NCBI GenBank assembly: GCA_964475985.1
Contig: CAYYYP010000035.1
Location: 1 to 37,737 of the forward strand
Source of the DNA: CAYYYP01 sp964475985
Lineage (GTDB): Bacteria > Bdellovibrionota > UBA1018 > CAYHWW01
Reading direction: 5' to 3'
Length of the DNA stretch: 37,737 nucleotides
The notes beneath the pieces were generated by a model, which ran no database searches, was not told where the DNA came from, and was given only the letters and a program-made list of their open reading frames with translations. The translations under genes and the position numbers were made by a program. Positions 25,175-34,195 of this stretch are shown in pieces (the stretch's first letter is position 1; every line of letters starts with the position of its first letter).

Positions 25175-28100
25175 AAACTTTTTGTAATGCATTCCGTAGT
25201 GTTTGGAGTCACAGAAGTTTGGGACTGAAGGCCAATAGGCTGTAAGAGATTTTGAATCGTCTGCCTTAGGGCATTCCCTCTGGCGTCATTATTATAGTGT
25301 GAATAATCTGAATTACGCAGCCTTTCATTTGGTCGAGCTCGGTTGGTTATATTTTCTGCTGCGTCGATGAATGCACTTGTTAACTCCGCTGGGGTGACGT
25401 TTGGCTGAAGCGCAAGCTCTGGTTGAATTTCTTGTAAACGAGTTACGGCATCTCGTGCGCTAATTTCATTTGCAAGTAGGGCCTGGTACGTCCGTGCCAA
25501 TCGGTCAGCTAGAACTAGGGGTTCTCTACGGTCCAATCGTCCAATCCCACCAAGATTTTCGATGGCGCGACGAGATTGCGCGAGCTCTCTTACCAGAGCT
25601 GCCGAGCGTTCAGAAATGATTTCTGGAGTAAGGCCTAAGAAATGGGGTTCGCGATTTACCGAACGAATGGGTGTTGGAGGGCTCACGGTAGTTGCCGGCG
25701 ACTCTGGTTCAATGATTCCGTTCTCGATGTAATCTCTTAGCGGGGGCAGCGCCGGAAAGGGGGGAACTAAATCTCGCGCTTGGGCGGGAGTCCGTTGTTC
25801 GGAATTTTGATTCCTTTGATTTATAATTTGCAGAGCAGCATTCAAGGTTCGACTCATTCCCTGCCAAAAAGTTACAAGTCGAGATCGAAGTGCGATCATT
25901 TTTCTTCGTGCTTGAACGCCTAAGTTTAAATCGGGTTGGACGGAACGCGGATCCCGGCGCCCGGGCACAACATCGTAAATGACCCTGATGGCGCGTCCTA
26001 CGGAATTTAAAAATTGTTCGTGCACTCTAGCGTGAAGTTCAAAAGTTTCTAGTTGCCTAGCCCTTGGCGCAACGTGAAACTCACTACGCCGCTGGACTCT
26101 GATGGTTGGTTCTGCCCCATGATAACTTTGCAGTAGGGTGGTGAACAAACCGTTGGTGCCATCACATTGCGCGCACATAATTCCTTCTTCACCAAGAAAA
26201 CGCGCCCACGGGCTAAATTCGTTGAGTTGAGAAACCGAAGCCGGGCCGGGCAACTCATTTTCTGGTCGATACGAATACAGCGCAGAGTTTTTCACGACGG
26301 CCTCTAATTCGCGGCCGGAGATTGAGACTTGGTTTTTCTGAAGTTGAGCTTGAAGTGCAGAACTAACGTTCTGAGCGAGTAAATGAAATCCGGCATCCCT
26401 TAATCTCTCAACGATGGGATTCAGTCTTTCAATTTCGTAGGAAGTGGCGGTCTCCCGAATGGATGATTGCAATGATGGTCGATACGTTGCGTTCACATGA
26501 AACTGTGGAATGCGGTCCATGCGTTTAGTAGTCAAGCGGACGGCGTAGTCGCCGGAGGGCCCATGCCTTAGCACCACGTAATCAAGGCCTGGCCTTAATT
26601 GGTTTCGCTGCAAATCCAAGACTTCTAAATGCGCAAGATCCCAATCTTGTGGCCTTGGCAGTAAGGCATCCGTAGCACTGCTTCCGCCGGCATAGGATTC
26701 ACGCGACCTCACAACAATTTGGCCGGGCCGCCGCCAACGGGTCAACCGCCGCCAAATATTTTCTTGCGGAGGAAGTGGAATTTCTACTGAATTGGTTTCC
26801 GAAAGATTATGAAATTCTTCTCGCTCACCTAAGGTAAAATGCTCCGGCAGTAACGTGCGTGGAATTCTGCCTTGGTAATCAACGAAGTGAAGCACATCCT
26901 CCGTTGGAATATTATTTGTGGCGTTGGGAGGTAAAGTTTTATCATTCAGCACTTGCTGGGGAGTACGCGCGGATTTATCGGCGCGCCCTTGGACTGGTGG
27001 TTGATTCACGATTTCCGCCATATAACTCTTAGCTATATTGAGCGGAGGTTGGCCTGATTCACGCCGCATTAATTCCCGGGAACGTAAGGTTTTCATACCT
27101 ACATGCCAAAGAAGTGCCTCGAGTACCGTAGTGTGCGCAGGTTGGCTCGGGGCGACCCAATCCAGGCCGGAATCTCGCCAATTGAAATGATTGATTTGAA
27201 ATTGAATTTCTTCGGGGTTATTGGCAGCTAAAACTTGAGTCGCCTGGCCATAGTTTCTTAGAATCAGAGGAACTCCGCGACGAAAGAGCGTCTCACGAAT
27301 AAGATCAGTTTCACTCAAAACCTGGCCCTGTGGACCGCGAGCTTCCGGTTCCGTCATGATGTAGGCCGAAACCGCATCGGGGGGAACGCCAGTGGGAAGA
27401 TGGGGTAGGTATTCCAAACTCTTAGCATCGACGATCTGGCCCGAGATTTTTAGCTGCGGGCCATTAGCAAATGGGTCCCACTCAATTTCTAATCGCTCTA
27501 AATCGGATACATTTAGTTTATGGACGGGCCGGATGCCGAAATGATGGTTGGGCTCAAACCCCGGGGGCCAAACTTGAACTTCCTCTGGTGCACGGTAGAC
27601 GAGGACTCCGTGACCTTCTCGTATTACCGTGGCGAGGGTCCGTCTAAAATTCCTGCGAAGTTCGTCTGATTCACGTGCACGCCAAAGGTCTAATTCGTGC
27701 TGAGGGGAGAGGCGTTGCGATTGAACTTTTTTGCGTCTTGCTTCTTGTACCAAATGTTCAACCATGCGGTGGTATTGCTGGGCGTAGGGCGGCTTATCTA
27801 GGTACTGCTCTGGTCCGATTACGACATCTCTTCTGTCAATATGTTCTGGCATATGGGCCGCTATGCCGCGGAGTTGAAGGCGAGGTTCGAAAGTAATGTG
27901 ATCCGGCAGTACTCTTTGGGCTTGGCCATAGGGGGCGGTGCTTCGTTCCGGAAATTCAATCCGACGTGGTGGGTGCTCTCTAGCAATGACAGCGAGGATT
28001 TCCGCGCGGGCCTGGGCTTCGATAAGCATGCGTTCGCCCGGCCTTAAAGGAGGGAGCTGACGCTCATCAAGAGTTGTTCGACTTCCGGATACGGGTTGAT

Positions 28101-30198
28101 TCTTTTGTAGTCTGCGACGTAACGCTACAAAATTTTCACTTAACTTAGGTAGAGGCAATAATCGAAAATGGGCTTCGTTTGCGTCAATAAATTTGCTTAT
28201 GTCGTAGTGACGCTCCTGATGCCCGGCGCGCGCCCTTACAATTCTATCAATGCTGGTATCTGAGTCTCCTTCGTTAATTAATGAGTACAGCTTAGTTTTT
28301 CCAGACCCGGGTGTGTTCCCATAAAGCCCAACGACGGTGGGAAATCCGGGTTGGGTGGTCGGTACCGTTAACCCTGAACCGTCGTCATGCAAAGAATTCA
28401 ATGCAGTTTCCTGTTGGGTCGTTGGAATTAATGATGGGCGTGTTCGGACCGCCGTCCAATTGAGTTCAAATATCTCATCCCTACCCATGCTTTTTCGTTC
28501 GGGCGTTGGGCCGTCTAAAAGCATGGTCGGGCGCGCCGTACGTTCCGTAAACTCAGCATTCTTGAAGGTCGTAGTAAAAAGAGTGCCTGTAAGCGGACCA
28601 TGCTGTCGGATCCAAGGGTCTAGTTCACTAAAGATAAGCCCACGCCGATCGAAGAACTCGCGCACTTCGGGAATCTGCTTATAAAAATCCTGCAGAATTC
28701 CTGCGTATAGAGGTCGCTTACTCACGTTTTCCGGAAGGCCCATCATCGCCAAAACTTCGTTGCGTACCCTAGGGTTGGCCCTAGCGAGCTTCCGTAAGAT
28801 GTGCACATCTGCTTCATCGACCTGGCCTGCGGTGCGGGTATTGAGTTGATTCAGAAAGAAGTCCGTTAGCTCAGGTGTAAAGGCGTGGGCGGGCAGATTA
28901 TGAATTTGGTTTCCGATATAGGCTATATAGGAATCTTTTCCGAATAGAGATCGGTTTGGATATTCGCGGATATAGGCAAGCTGAACTTCCGGACGTTCAA
29001 TGCCCTGGCCAGGTGGGGATTGAAAGATCGAAAGCTCTACGTTTGGAAAATGGACGGCGGCGTGGGCAGGAAATTGTGGGTGCCCTTCGTTCACTGCGCT
29101 GGCATAACTTCTTAGAAAATAGTCGCTGACGGCAAAAGGAACGTCGCGGTTTTTTCGCCTTACGTAATTCATCGCAGCAATGGCTAAATTTGCGACGTCT
29201 CTTCGATAGCCCAGGGCTTCGAGCTCAGGAATCATAATCGTGAAGATATTTTCCAAACGCAGATCTTCGACTCCATTACTGACGTCAAAATTAATTTTTT
29301 CGGCCTTGGCATTCATAAGGGGCGATTGATGAAGTTGCACCAGATACCGCCCACGAATTTTAGGACTTAGGTTTGCCCATTCTACGTCGATGATGGGAAA
29401 GTTTAAAATCACCGCTTCAAGTTCTGGGTGTAGTGGCTCGCCGTCGGTACGAACTGCTAAATCTTCCAGAAAATATCGTTGTTCAGCAGAAGTTGCGTTT
29501 GAAAGTCCCCGAATCACTGCAGCCCTTACCCAAGGTACAATATTACCAAAACGCTTAGTGAGCTGGGTGTACATAAGCTGAAACCTAATGACCTCCAGGT
29601 AACTTACCCAGTAGCGCTGCATATTTTCCATGGAACTAAAATTGAGAGCGTTAGAAAAATCTAACCCTCGGTCTACTCCCATAGATGACAGTTCATGCGC
29701 AATAACCGGGATCAACCGGGGATCCTCGTTACTCATCTCGATAATTGTACGCCAAGGCAGCTCAAGGATGCGATTTCCCGGACGACGGTTTTTCACGGCG
29801 CTGAGATGAATGTCTAAAGCTTCACGGCCGACCCAATGGTAATTTAATTTATTGAGCATTGTAATGGCGGCGACCGCTCGATCTACATTTGGCGGTACCG
29901 GCACCCTTAGAAATATTCGTGCACTTTGCAGCAAAGCTTCAATGGTGGTTGCTCGATCCTGAGGATTTTGTGCCATAAGGGCGCGCAGTTGGAATTCACC
30001 GGCGGCGTCGTTCGCCGTACCGTCACTGACATGATCCAGAATGCTTTCTACTTCATTTTCAATTTCGGCATGCGGGGTCGCCCAGGCGGAACTCAAGCCG
30101 GCCGCGCCAAAAAATGAAATCAATGCCATCCACGCCAGTGCGAAACGCAGTGGAAGGATTTTTTTTAAAGATTGGCATCGAAGCAGATGGCAGGTCAT
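25156..30198 (-). CDS. Giant exported protein with a transglutaminase-like C-terminal domain
   Basis: This 1680-residue protein has a signal peptide (residues 1-40, ending AWA) and so is exported. Residues about 40-560 are helical and repeat-like. Around 627-635 GNTPGSGKT resembles a Walker A loop, odd for an exported protein. Residues about 640-1300 are Arg/Pro-rich mixed structure. At 1290-1412 the pattern is that of a transglutaminase-like cysteine peptidase fold: an ALYSYRP segment, then CAQCDGTNGLFTTLL (C1342, C1345), HARVH (H1389) and IYDVVPG (D1409), giving a Cys-His-Asp triad with family-like spacing. The tail is coiled and polar. Substrate and role are unknown; peptidoglycan or protein crosslink processing is speculation. 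It follows a lipoprotein gene. The ATG at 30198 has only AGAAG immediately upstream. Confidence 0.72.
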   Translation of the reverse strand: MTCHLLRCQSLKKILPLRFALAWMALISFFGAAGLSSAWATPHAEIENEVESILDHVSDGTANDAAGEFQLRALMAQNPQDRATTIEALLQSARIFLRVPVPPNVDRAVAAITMLNKLNYHWVGREALDIHLSAVKNRRPGNRILELPWRTIIEMSNEDPRLIPVIAHELSSMGVDRGLDFSNALNFSSMENMQRYWVSYLEVIRFQLMYTQLTKRFGNIVPWVRAAVIRGLSNATSAEQRYFLEDLAVRTDGEPLHPELEAVILNFPIIDVEWANLSPKIRGRYLVQLHQSPLMNAKAEKINFDVSNGVEDLRLENIFTIMIPELEALGYRRDVANLAIAAMNYVRRKNRDVPFAVSDYFLRSYASAVNEGHPQFPAHAAVHFPNVELSIFQSPPGQGIERPEVQLAYIREYPNRSLFGKDSYIAYIGNQIHNLPAHAFTPELTDFFLNQLNTRTAGQVDEADVHILRKLARANPRVRNEVLAMMGLPENVSKRPLYAGILQDFYKQIPEVREFFDRRGLIFSELDPWIRQHGPLTGTLFTTTFKNAEFTERTARPTMLLDGPTPERKSMGRDEIFELNWTAVRTRPSLIPTTQQETALNSLHDDGSGLTVPTTQPGFPTVVGLYGNTPGSGKTKLYSLINEGDSDTSIDRIVRARAGHQERHYDISKFIDANEAHFRLLPLPKLSENFVALRRRLQKNQPVSGSRTTLDERQLPPLRPGERMLIEAQARAEILAVIAREHPPRRIEFPERSTAPYGQAQRVLPDHITFEPRLQLRGIAAHMPEHIDRRDVVIGPEQYLDKPPYAQQYHRMVEHLVQEARRKKVQSQRLSPQHELDLWRARESDELRRNFRRTLATVIREGHGVLVYRAPEEVQVWPPGFEPNHHFGIRPVHKLNVSDLERLEIEWDPFANGPQLKISGQIVDAKSLEYLPHLPTGVPPDAVSAYIMTEPEARGPQGQVLSETDLIRETLFRRGVPLILRNYGQATQVLAANNPEEIQFQINHFNWRDSGLDWVAPSQPAHTTVLEALLWHVGMKTLRSRELMRRESGQPPLNIAKSYMAEIVNQPPVQGRADKSARTPQQVLNDKTLPPNATNNIPTEDVLHFVDYQGRIPRTLLPEHFTLGEREEFHNLSETNSVEIPLPPQENIWRRLTRWRRPGQIVVRSRESYAGGSSATDALLPRPQDWDLAHLEVLDLQRNQLRPGLDYVVLRHGPSGDYAVRLTTKRMDRIPQFHVNATYRPSLQSSIRETATSYEIERLNPIVERLRDAGFHLLAQNVSSALQAQLQKNQVSISGRELEAVVKNSALYSYRPENELPGPASVSQLNEFSPWARFLGEEGIMCAQCDGTNGLFTTLLQSYHGAEPTIRVQRRSEFHVAPRARQLETFELHARVHEQFLNSVGRAIRVIYDVVPGRRDPRSVQPDLNLGVQARRKMIALRSRLVTFWQGMSRTLNAALQIINQRNQNSEQRTPAQARDLVPPFPALPPLRDYIENGIIEPESPATTVSPPTPIRSVNREPHFLGLTPEIISERSAALVRELAQSRRAIENLGGIGRLDRREPLVLADRLARTYQALLANEISARDAVTRLQEIQPELALQPNVTPAELTSAFIDAAENITNRARPNERLRNSDYSHYNNDARGNALRQTIQNLLQPIGLQSQTSVTPNTTECITKSLSSMNE

Positions 30199-30207
30199 CT
30201 TCTATAC

Positions 30208-30246
30208 CATCGGCAAAAAGCCTGATTTTATGGAGTTTTGCCGATG
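30208..30246 (-). promoter_or_regulatory. Leader hairpin/operator before the giant gene
   Basis: CATCGGCAAAA (30208-30218) and TTTTGCCGATG (30236-30246) form an 11-bp perfect inverted repeat with a 17-base spacer. It ends nine bases before the ATG of the 1680-residue gene. As RNA it would form a stable stem directly next to the ribosome site; as DNA it would be a good operator. It lies in the 145-base gap after the lipoprotein gene; no clear promoter was seen there. Confidence 0.5.
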
Positions 30247-30343
30247 AAATCAGAAGTTTTACTTCACAGTAAATGGGCACTTTGTGCTCTAGAAACCAGC
30301 AACGTTATATTATAAAAAAACCCGGAAGTTTCTGCCCAAAATC

Positions 30344-31153
30344 CTACAAATTCTCGAGAAGCGGCAGAAAAAACCTAGCGGCACTGCTGTTGTTTGGCTG
30401 AAACATGCCGGCGGTGCTGGGGCGACCAATGGCATCGTCGGGAGGGAGATCTCCTAAACGAGCATTACTGAAATAAACGGCCTCCGTTTCAAGGTCAGCC
30501 TCGGGTTCCAAACGGACACCCGGCTGCGAACCACAACTCGTAGTGACGCTGATGGAATGGCGCAAAAGTCGCTGCTTAATGATCACTCCTCCCTGACGAT
30601 CCACCGCCTCGTTCCAGAGGTCTAATGCATCGTCATTGATGTGCACTTGAGTTCGGCGAACGACTCGGCCGTCGCGTAATTGTTCGGTCCATTCATAGAC
30701 CGCGTTCATTTGCTGTACCGAAGGCTGGGTCTCAACGGTTAACCGGTAGTACCGAATAATGCGACAAGCACCTTGTCCCGACGACGGAACAAAATTTGCG
30801 TCGGTGGAAAGAATATCGAGTCCGTCTCCGTCCCAAGCTTCCGCATGCCCCGTAGCAGTGGCGTGATGCTGAGCTAATCCGAGATCGTAAGTAAAAGTTT
30901 TTGAAATTTCTTGGGCAGTTTCATTAGGCACTACGATCTGAAGGGTATGATTATAAACCATCCCTTGAGATCGTGAAGACTGGAGCACCGCGATCCGCTC
31001 GGGCCAGGCCATACCGGTAGGAGTTGGCGTAGAACTTTGCAGCGTATAATCACCGGAAAATTGAGGATATTTGTCGCGCCCACATCCAGAGACCAAAACC
31101 CCGCACGCAACTAAGAGCGAGAAATAAATTCTTACCATCCCATTATTTTTCAA
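30344..31153 (-). CDS. Lipoprotein of unknown function
   Basis: This 269-residue protein has a type II signal: basic start, hydrophobic segment and lipobox LVSGC, so lipid attachment at C24. The next residues are G and R rather than D, which suggests outer-membrane sorting by the E. coli rule. The mature part is strand-rich and resembles no family I know; it contains four further cysteines, including CRI and SCG. The start is TTG at 31153: GGGGGAGG lies nine bases upstream, whereas the first ATG (31138) is too far away. The giant exported gene follows 145 bases downstream on the same strand, so the two may act together in the periplasm. Confidence 0.78.
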   Translation of the reverse strand: MKNNGMVRIYFSLLVACGVLVSGCGRDKYPQFSGDYTLQSSTPTPTGMAWPERIAVLQSSRSQGMVYNHTLQIVVPNETAQEISKTFTYDLGLAQHHATATGHAEAWDGDGLDILSTDANFVPSSGQGACRIIRYYRLTVETQPSVQQMNAVYEWTEQLRDGRVVRRTQVHINDDALDLWNEAVDRQGGVIIKQRLLRHSISVTTSCGSQPGVRLEPEADLETEAVYFSNARLGDLPPDDAIGRPSTAGMFQPNNSSAARFFLPLLENL

Positions 31154-31215
31154 AGCCGCTTGCCTCCCCCTGAACTACCTATAGGGCAGCTAACACACGT
31201 TCAGCGGGTGGCAAA

Positions 31216-31225
31216 TCGTGCACGA
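31216..31225. promoter_or_regulatory. 10-bp palindrome upstream of the lipoprotein gene
   Basis: TCGTGCACGA is a perfect palindrome in the 95-base gap between the DUF192 gene end and the lipoprotein start. It may be an operator for the lipoprotein gene. No convincing -35/-10 pair could be placed. Confidence 0.25.
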
Positions 31226-31248
31226 AAATAAATACCGCAGCGCATAAA

Positions 31249-31728
31249 TTATTTTTTCTCAACACACGCAAGAAGGCCGTTGGGATTTTCCAGAGCTTGT
31301 GGCGCAAACTCAAATGCTGCGACCACCGGGAGTTTTGATGAGTATAATTTTACCGGGTTATCAGGATTTGGTTCCACCGGCATGAAGGTTGAGGAAAAAG
31401 TTTTTCCTTTTTTATTCAAAAACACTAACTGCAGCGGGATCAAAGTCCGCTTCATCCAAAATGAAACCGCGTCTTCCCGGTCGAAAATGAAAATCATGGA
31501 TTCGTTCATTCGCAATTGCACGCGGCGCTCCGAAAGGCCGTGAGCCCTGACGGGTTCACTCTTAGCAACTTCTGCCGAATAGATCTTTGCGGATTCTTCA
31601 CAGCTTTTTTTAACAAACTTTACTTTAATCACTTCGTGGTCATAAAGCGAAGGAACCGAAACTTGGACCCAAGGAACAAAGGCAAAAAGCCCTAAAACTC
31701 GGAGATTTTTCAAAAATGAGTTTAGCAT
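31249..31728 (-). CDS. DUF192-family exported protein
   Basis: This 159-residue protein carries an N-terminal hydrophobic segment (residues 8-25) acting as signal or anchor, then a DUF192 domain (about 35-155). The family marks are visible: RAHGLSERR, MIFIFDREDAVSFWMKRTLIPLQLVFLN (shown here across FIFD, FWMKRT and IPLQ), and a late AFEFAPQAL. DUF192 proteins are small periplasmic or extracytoplasmic proteins of unknown biochemical function. The ATG is one base beyond the fabI stop, so it is translationally coupled and last in the long operon starting at the STAS gene. Confidence 0.88.
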   Translation of the reverse strand: MLNSFLKNLRVLGLFAFVPWVQVSVPSLYDHEVIKVKFVKKSCEESAKIYSAEVAKSEPVRAHGLSERRVQLRMNESMIFIFDREDAVSFWMKRTLIPLQLVFLNKKGKTFSSTFMPVEPNPDNPVKLYSSKLPVVAAFEFAPQALENPNGLLACVEKK

Positions 31729-31729
31729 T

Positions 31730-32515
31730 CTACATTCCTAAAATGTGATAGCCGGAATCTGCATATAAAGTTTCACCGGTGATGCAGGAAGAATCTTTAT
31801 CGAGCAAAAATGCGCCTACGGACCCTACTTCATCAAGGCCAACGTTGCGCCTCAGTGGCGCTTTTTCTTCCACGACTTTCATCATTCCACGAAACCCTTG
31901 AATTCCTGCCGCAGCTAAGGTGCGCACGGGCCCGGCGGAGAGCGCGTTGACCCGAATATTTTCCGGGCCGAGATCCGCCGCCATGTAACGTACCGTTGCT
32001 TCGAGTGCAGCCTTTGCCACGCCCATCACGTTGTAGTTTGGAATTACTTTTTCGGCGCCATAGTATGAGAGAGTCAGGACTGCTGATCCACCAGCGTCTT
32101 TCTCCGTGCAGAGAAGTGGCTTACATTCTCGTGTAAGGCTCACCAAAGAATATGTGCTCACTTCAAGGGCAGCTAAAAAACCTTCGCGACTAGTATCGAT
32201 GAACTTTCCATCGAGGTCTTTACGTTCCGCGAAAGCTACACAGTGGAGTAATGCATGAATGCCGCCCCAACGTTCTTTCAAGGCAGACACGACTTTTTGC
32301 ACGGCCTCTGGATTTTTAACGTCCATGGGAAAAACAAAATCCTTAGCACCAACTGATTCAGCTAACGGCTTTACCCTTCGCTCCAGCGCTTCACCTTGAT
32401 ACGTGAAGGCCAAATCGTAACCCCTTTGGCTTAAGGCTTGGGCAATCCCCCAGGCGATACTGTGGTCATTCGCCACTCCGACAATCAATGCTTTTCTTGA
32501 GTTTTTCTCCGTCAT
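31730..32515 (-). CDS. fabI: Enoyl-ACP reductase FabI
   Basis: FabI catalyses the last, NADH-dependent step of each fatty-acid elongation cycle. The 261-residue product is E. coli-sized (262) and has the cofactor segment IVGVANDHSIAWGIA, Y151, and the catalytic pair Y161 and K168 in NYNVMGVAK. The C-terminal ITGETLYADSGYHILGM is the usual end. The segment at E. coli Gly93 reads HCVAFA, so Ala replaces Gly there. Other FabI enzymes also have Ala at this position. It sits between a creatininase-like gene (19 bases upstream) and a DUF192 gene. This target of triclosan-type inhibitors is essential where no other enoyl reductase exists. Confidence 0.97.
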   Translation of the reverse strand: MTEKNSRKALIVGVANDHSIAWGIAQALSQRGYDLAFTYQGEALERRVKPLAESVGAKDFVFPMDVKNPEAVQKVVSALKERWGGIHALLHCVAFAERKDLDGKFIDTSREGFLAALEVSTYSLVSLTRECKPLLCTEKDAGGSAVLTLSYYGAEKVIPNYNVMGVAKAALEATVRYMAADLGPENIRVNALSAGPVRTLAAAGIQGFRGMMKVVEEKAPLRRNVGLDEVGSVGAFLLDKDSSCITGETLYADSGYHILGM

Positions 32516-32534
32516 CTGCGCTCCTTGCCCAAAA

Positions 32535-33515
32535 CTAGGACATCTTCTCTAGAAGATTTAAGGTCATCTTCATCCAGAACAAAAGCCCACCAAAAAGCAT
32601 AAAACAACCTAAAAGCACCAACATGACAAAACGAAAATGGGATCGGAAAAACGGCACATAATAAAGCATTGACCGAAATGGTTTGCGGGATCCGCCTTCT
32701 AAAAATTTAATGATGGGGTCACGCATCTGCGCCAGAATCATCGCACTTAGCGCCTCACCCATTTCCTTGGTGGCTAAATGTGGAGTGCCTAAATGCCCAA
32801 GACCTTCGCCTACGGTTTTAGCGCTATGGGGCCGAATGCGATAAACGCTGGATAGAATCGCCGGTTTTAATGTTTCAAATCTTTTATTCACTAAATCAGG
32901 GCGAATGACTTGCATGAGCGAAGTTTCAACCATGCCCGCGTGGAAGTCGGTCTTAAGCGCAAGTTTTGTTTCTTCGGACAATAGAATATTTTGGTTTGAA
33001 CAGTACGTTATGAAATCCTTGGCGAGTTTTCCCTGAAGGGCTTCAAATAAAAACCGGCTGCTGGCACAGACCATTTTCGTATGCCGATGCCGCCATGTGA
33101 TGGACTCAGAAACTTCTTCCAAGGCCACCATATGCCTTGGTCCCCCATGGCCCCCGATAGTTACGATCCATTCAAATCCATCTTTGGCAAAACTTCGGGC
33201 ACAGTCGTAAAGCAAATCCCGAATAACGCTTTGCCGAATTTCAATGGAGCCAGCGTAACGAAGCACATCGGACCCTGCGAAGAGAGTCGGATGCATGACG
33301 ACGAACCAATCAGGTTTTGATTTTAAAACTTCTTGGCCTAGCTGTTCCGAAAAATATTTGGCCAGGAATGCATCAACCCCTAAGGGCAAGTGCGGACCAT
33401 GTTCTTCAATGGGACTTATGGGAAGAAGAACCAAAGTTCGGCCGCGGGGCAAGCGGGACAGCTCTTCATGGGTAAGTTCTTCCAGAAGCAAAAATCGTTT
33501 TTGTTCATCGTTCAT
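32535..33515 (-). CDS. Creatininase-family amidohydrolase with a C-terminal membrane helix
   Basis: Residues 10-270 of this 326-residue protein match the creatininase fold, a metal-dependent cyclic amide hydrolase. The metal ligands are present: IEEHGPHLPLGVD (E38, H39, D48), GGHGG (H123) and DFHAGMVETS (H192, E197). The substrate may be creatinine, a cyclic imide, or a formamide as in the MftE and ArfB relatives. What sets it apart is the extra C-terminus: a basic stretch followed by a membrane helix (about 296-314) and a short tail, which would tether the enzyme to the inner membrane facing the cytoplasm. It overlaps yggS by four bases (ATGA). A role in the envelope or cofactor metabolism is inference from context. 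Confidence 0.82.
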   Translation of the reverse strand: MNDEQKRFLLLEELTHEELSRLPRGRTLVLLPISPIEEHGPHLPLGVDAFLAKYFSEQLGQEVLKSKPDWFVVMHPTLFAGSDVLRYAGSIEIRQSVIRDLLYDCARSFAKDGFEWIVTIGGHGGPRHMVALEEVSESITWRHRHTKMVCASSRFLFEALQGKLAKDFITYCSNQNILLSEETKLALKTDFHAGMVETSLMQVIRPDLVNKRFETLKPAILSSVYRIRPHSAKTVGEGLGHLGTPHLATKEMGEALSAMILAQMRDPIIKFLEGGSRKPFRSMLYYVPFFRSHFRFVMLVLLGCFMLFGGLLFWMKMTLNLLEKMS

Positions 33516-34195
33516 TTTTTACGTTCTCCAAAAAGTGCCGTTCCTAAGCGAATCCAGTTTGAACCTTCTTCGATGGCGATTTCATAATCTCCACTCATTC
33601 CCATACTAAGCGCGAGGGGAATTCCTTCTTCCTGAAGTTCACTGCGCAGGGCAGCCATTTTTTGGAAAGCTTTCCGAACATCGCCCGCAGGACTGGGAAT
33701 ACACATAAGGCCCGCTAAAGAAATGCACTTCAGCTCGTTTGTTTTTTTCGCCAGGTCCCTTACCTGCGATAAAGGAACCCCCGCCTTGCTGGTTTCGTCA
33801 TCCACATTCACTTCAATAAAAACCTTAAGCGGTGCGAGGTTGGACGCACTGTTCAATGCTTCACTGCGCTTTTGAAATTCGGAGAATAAACTCTCTTGAT
33901 CTAGTGCATGAAAAAAATCGGCGACCCCCAAAATGTTTTTTACTTTATTGCGCTGCAAAGGGCCGATCATGTGCCAGCGCACGCCGTTAAGGTGATCAAA
34001 CATTTTTTTCTTCCGCAAAAGCTCTTGGGCGTAATTTTCGCCAAAATCTCTGATCCCAAGCGCATAGGCTTCCTCAATGCAGTGATCTGGTTGCATTTTA
34101 CTAACGGCAAGCAGGTGAACTTCGTTAGGATCCCTTTGGCTACGCTCGCATGCCTTAATTATGCGCTTACGAATTTCCGATAAGTTTTGTTCCAA
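33512..34195 (-). CDS. yggS: YggS/PROSC-family PLP-homeostasis protein
   Basis: This 227-residue, single-barrel, pyridoxal-phosphate-binding protein keeps free PLP and amino-acid pools balanced; it has no known enzyme activity. The PLP lysine lies in LAVSKMQPD near residue 33. HMIGPLQRNKV, VDDETSKAGV, LMCIPSPAG and LSMGMSGDYEIAI are family blocks. The start is TTG at 34195, with GAGG six bases upstream, and overlaps the end of maf by 29 bases. The next ATG would remove part of the first helix. yggS often lies in division and envelope operons, as here beside maf. Confidence 0.94.
   Translation of the reverse strand: MEQNLSEIRKRIIKACERSQRDPNEVHLLAVSKMQPDHCIEEAYALGIRDFGENYAQELLRKKKMFDHLNGVRWHMIGPLQRNKVKNILGVADFFHALDQESLFSEFQKRSEALNSASNLAPLKVFIEVNVDDETSKAGVPLSQVRDLAKKTNELKCISLAGLMCIPSPAGDVRKAFQKMAALRSELQEEGIPLALSMGMSGDYEIAIEEGSNWIRLGTALFGERKK

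Noticed and set aside
30059..30280. Reading frame overlapping the start of the giant gene in another frame
   Set aside because: It covers the leader hairpin and the signal-peptide region, has no ribosome site and resembles nothing.
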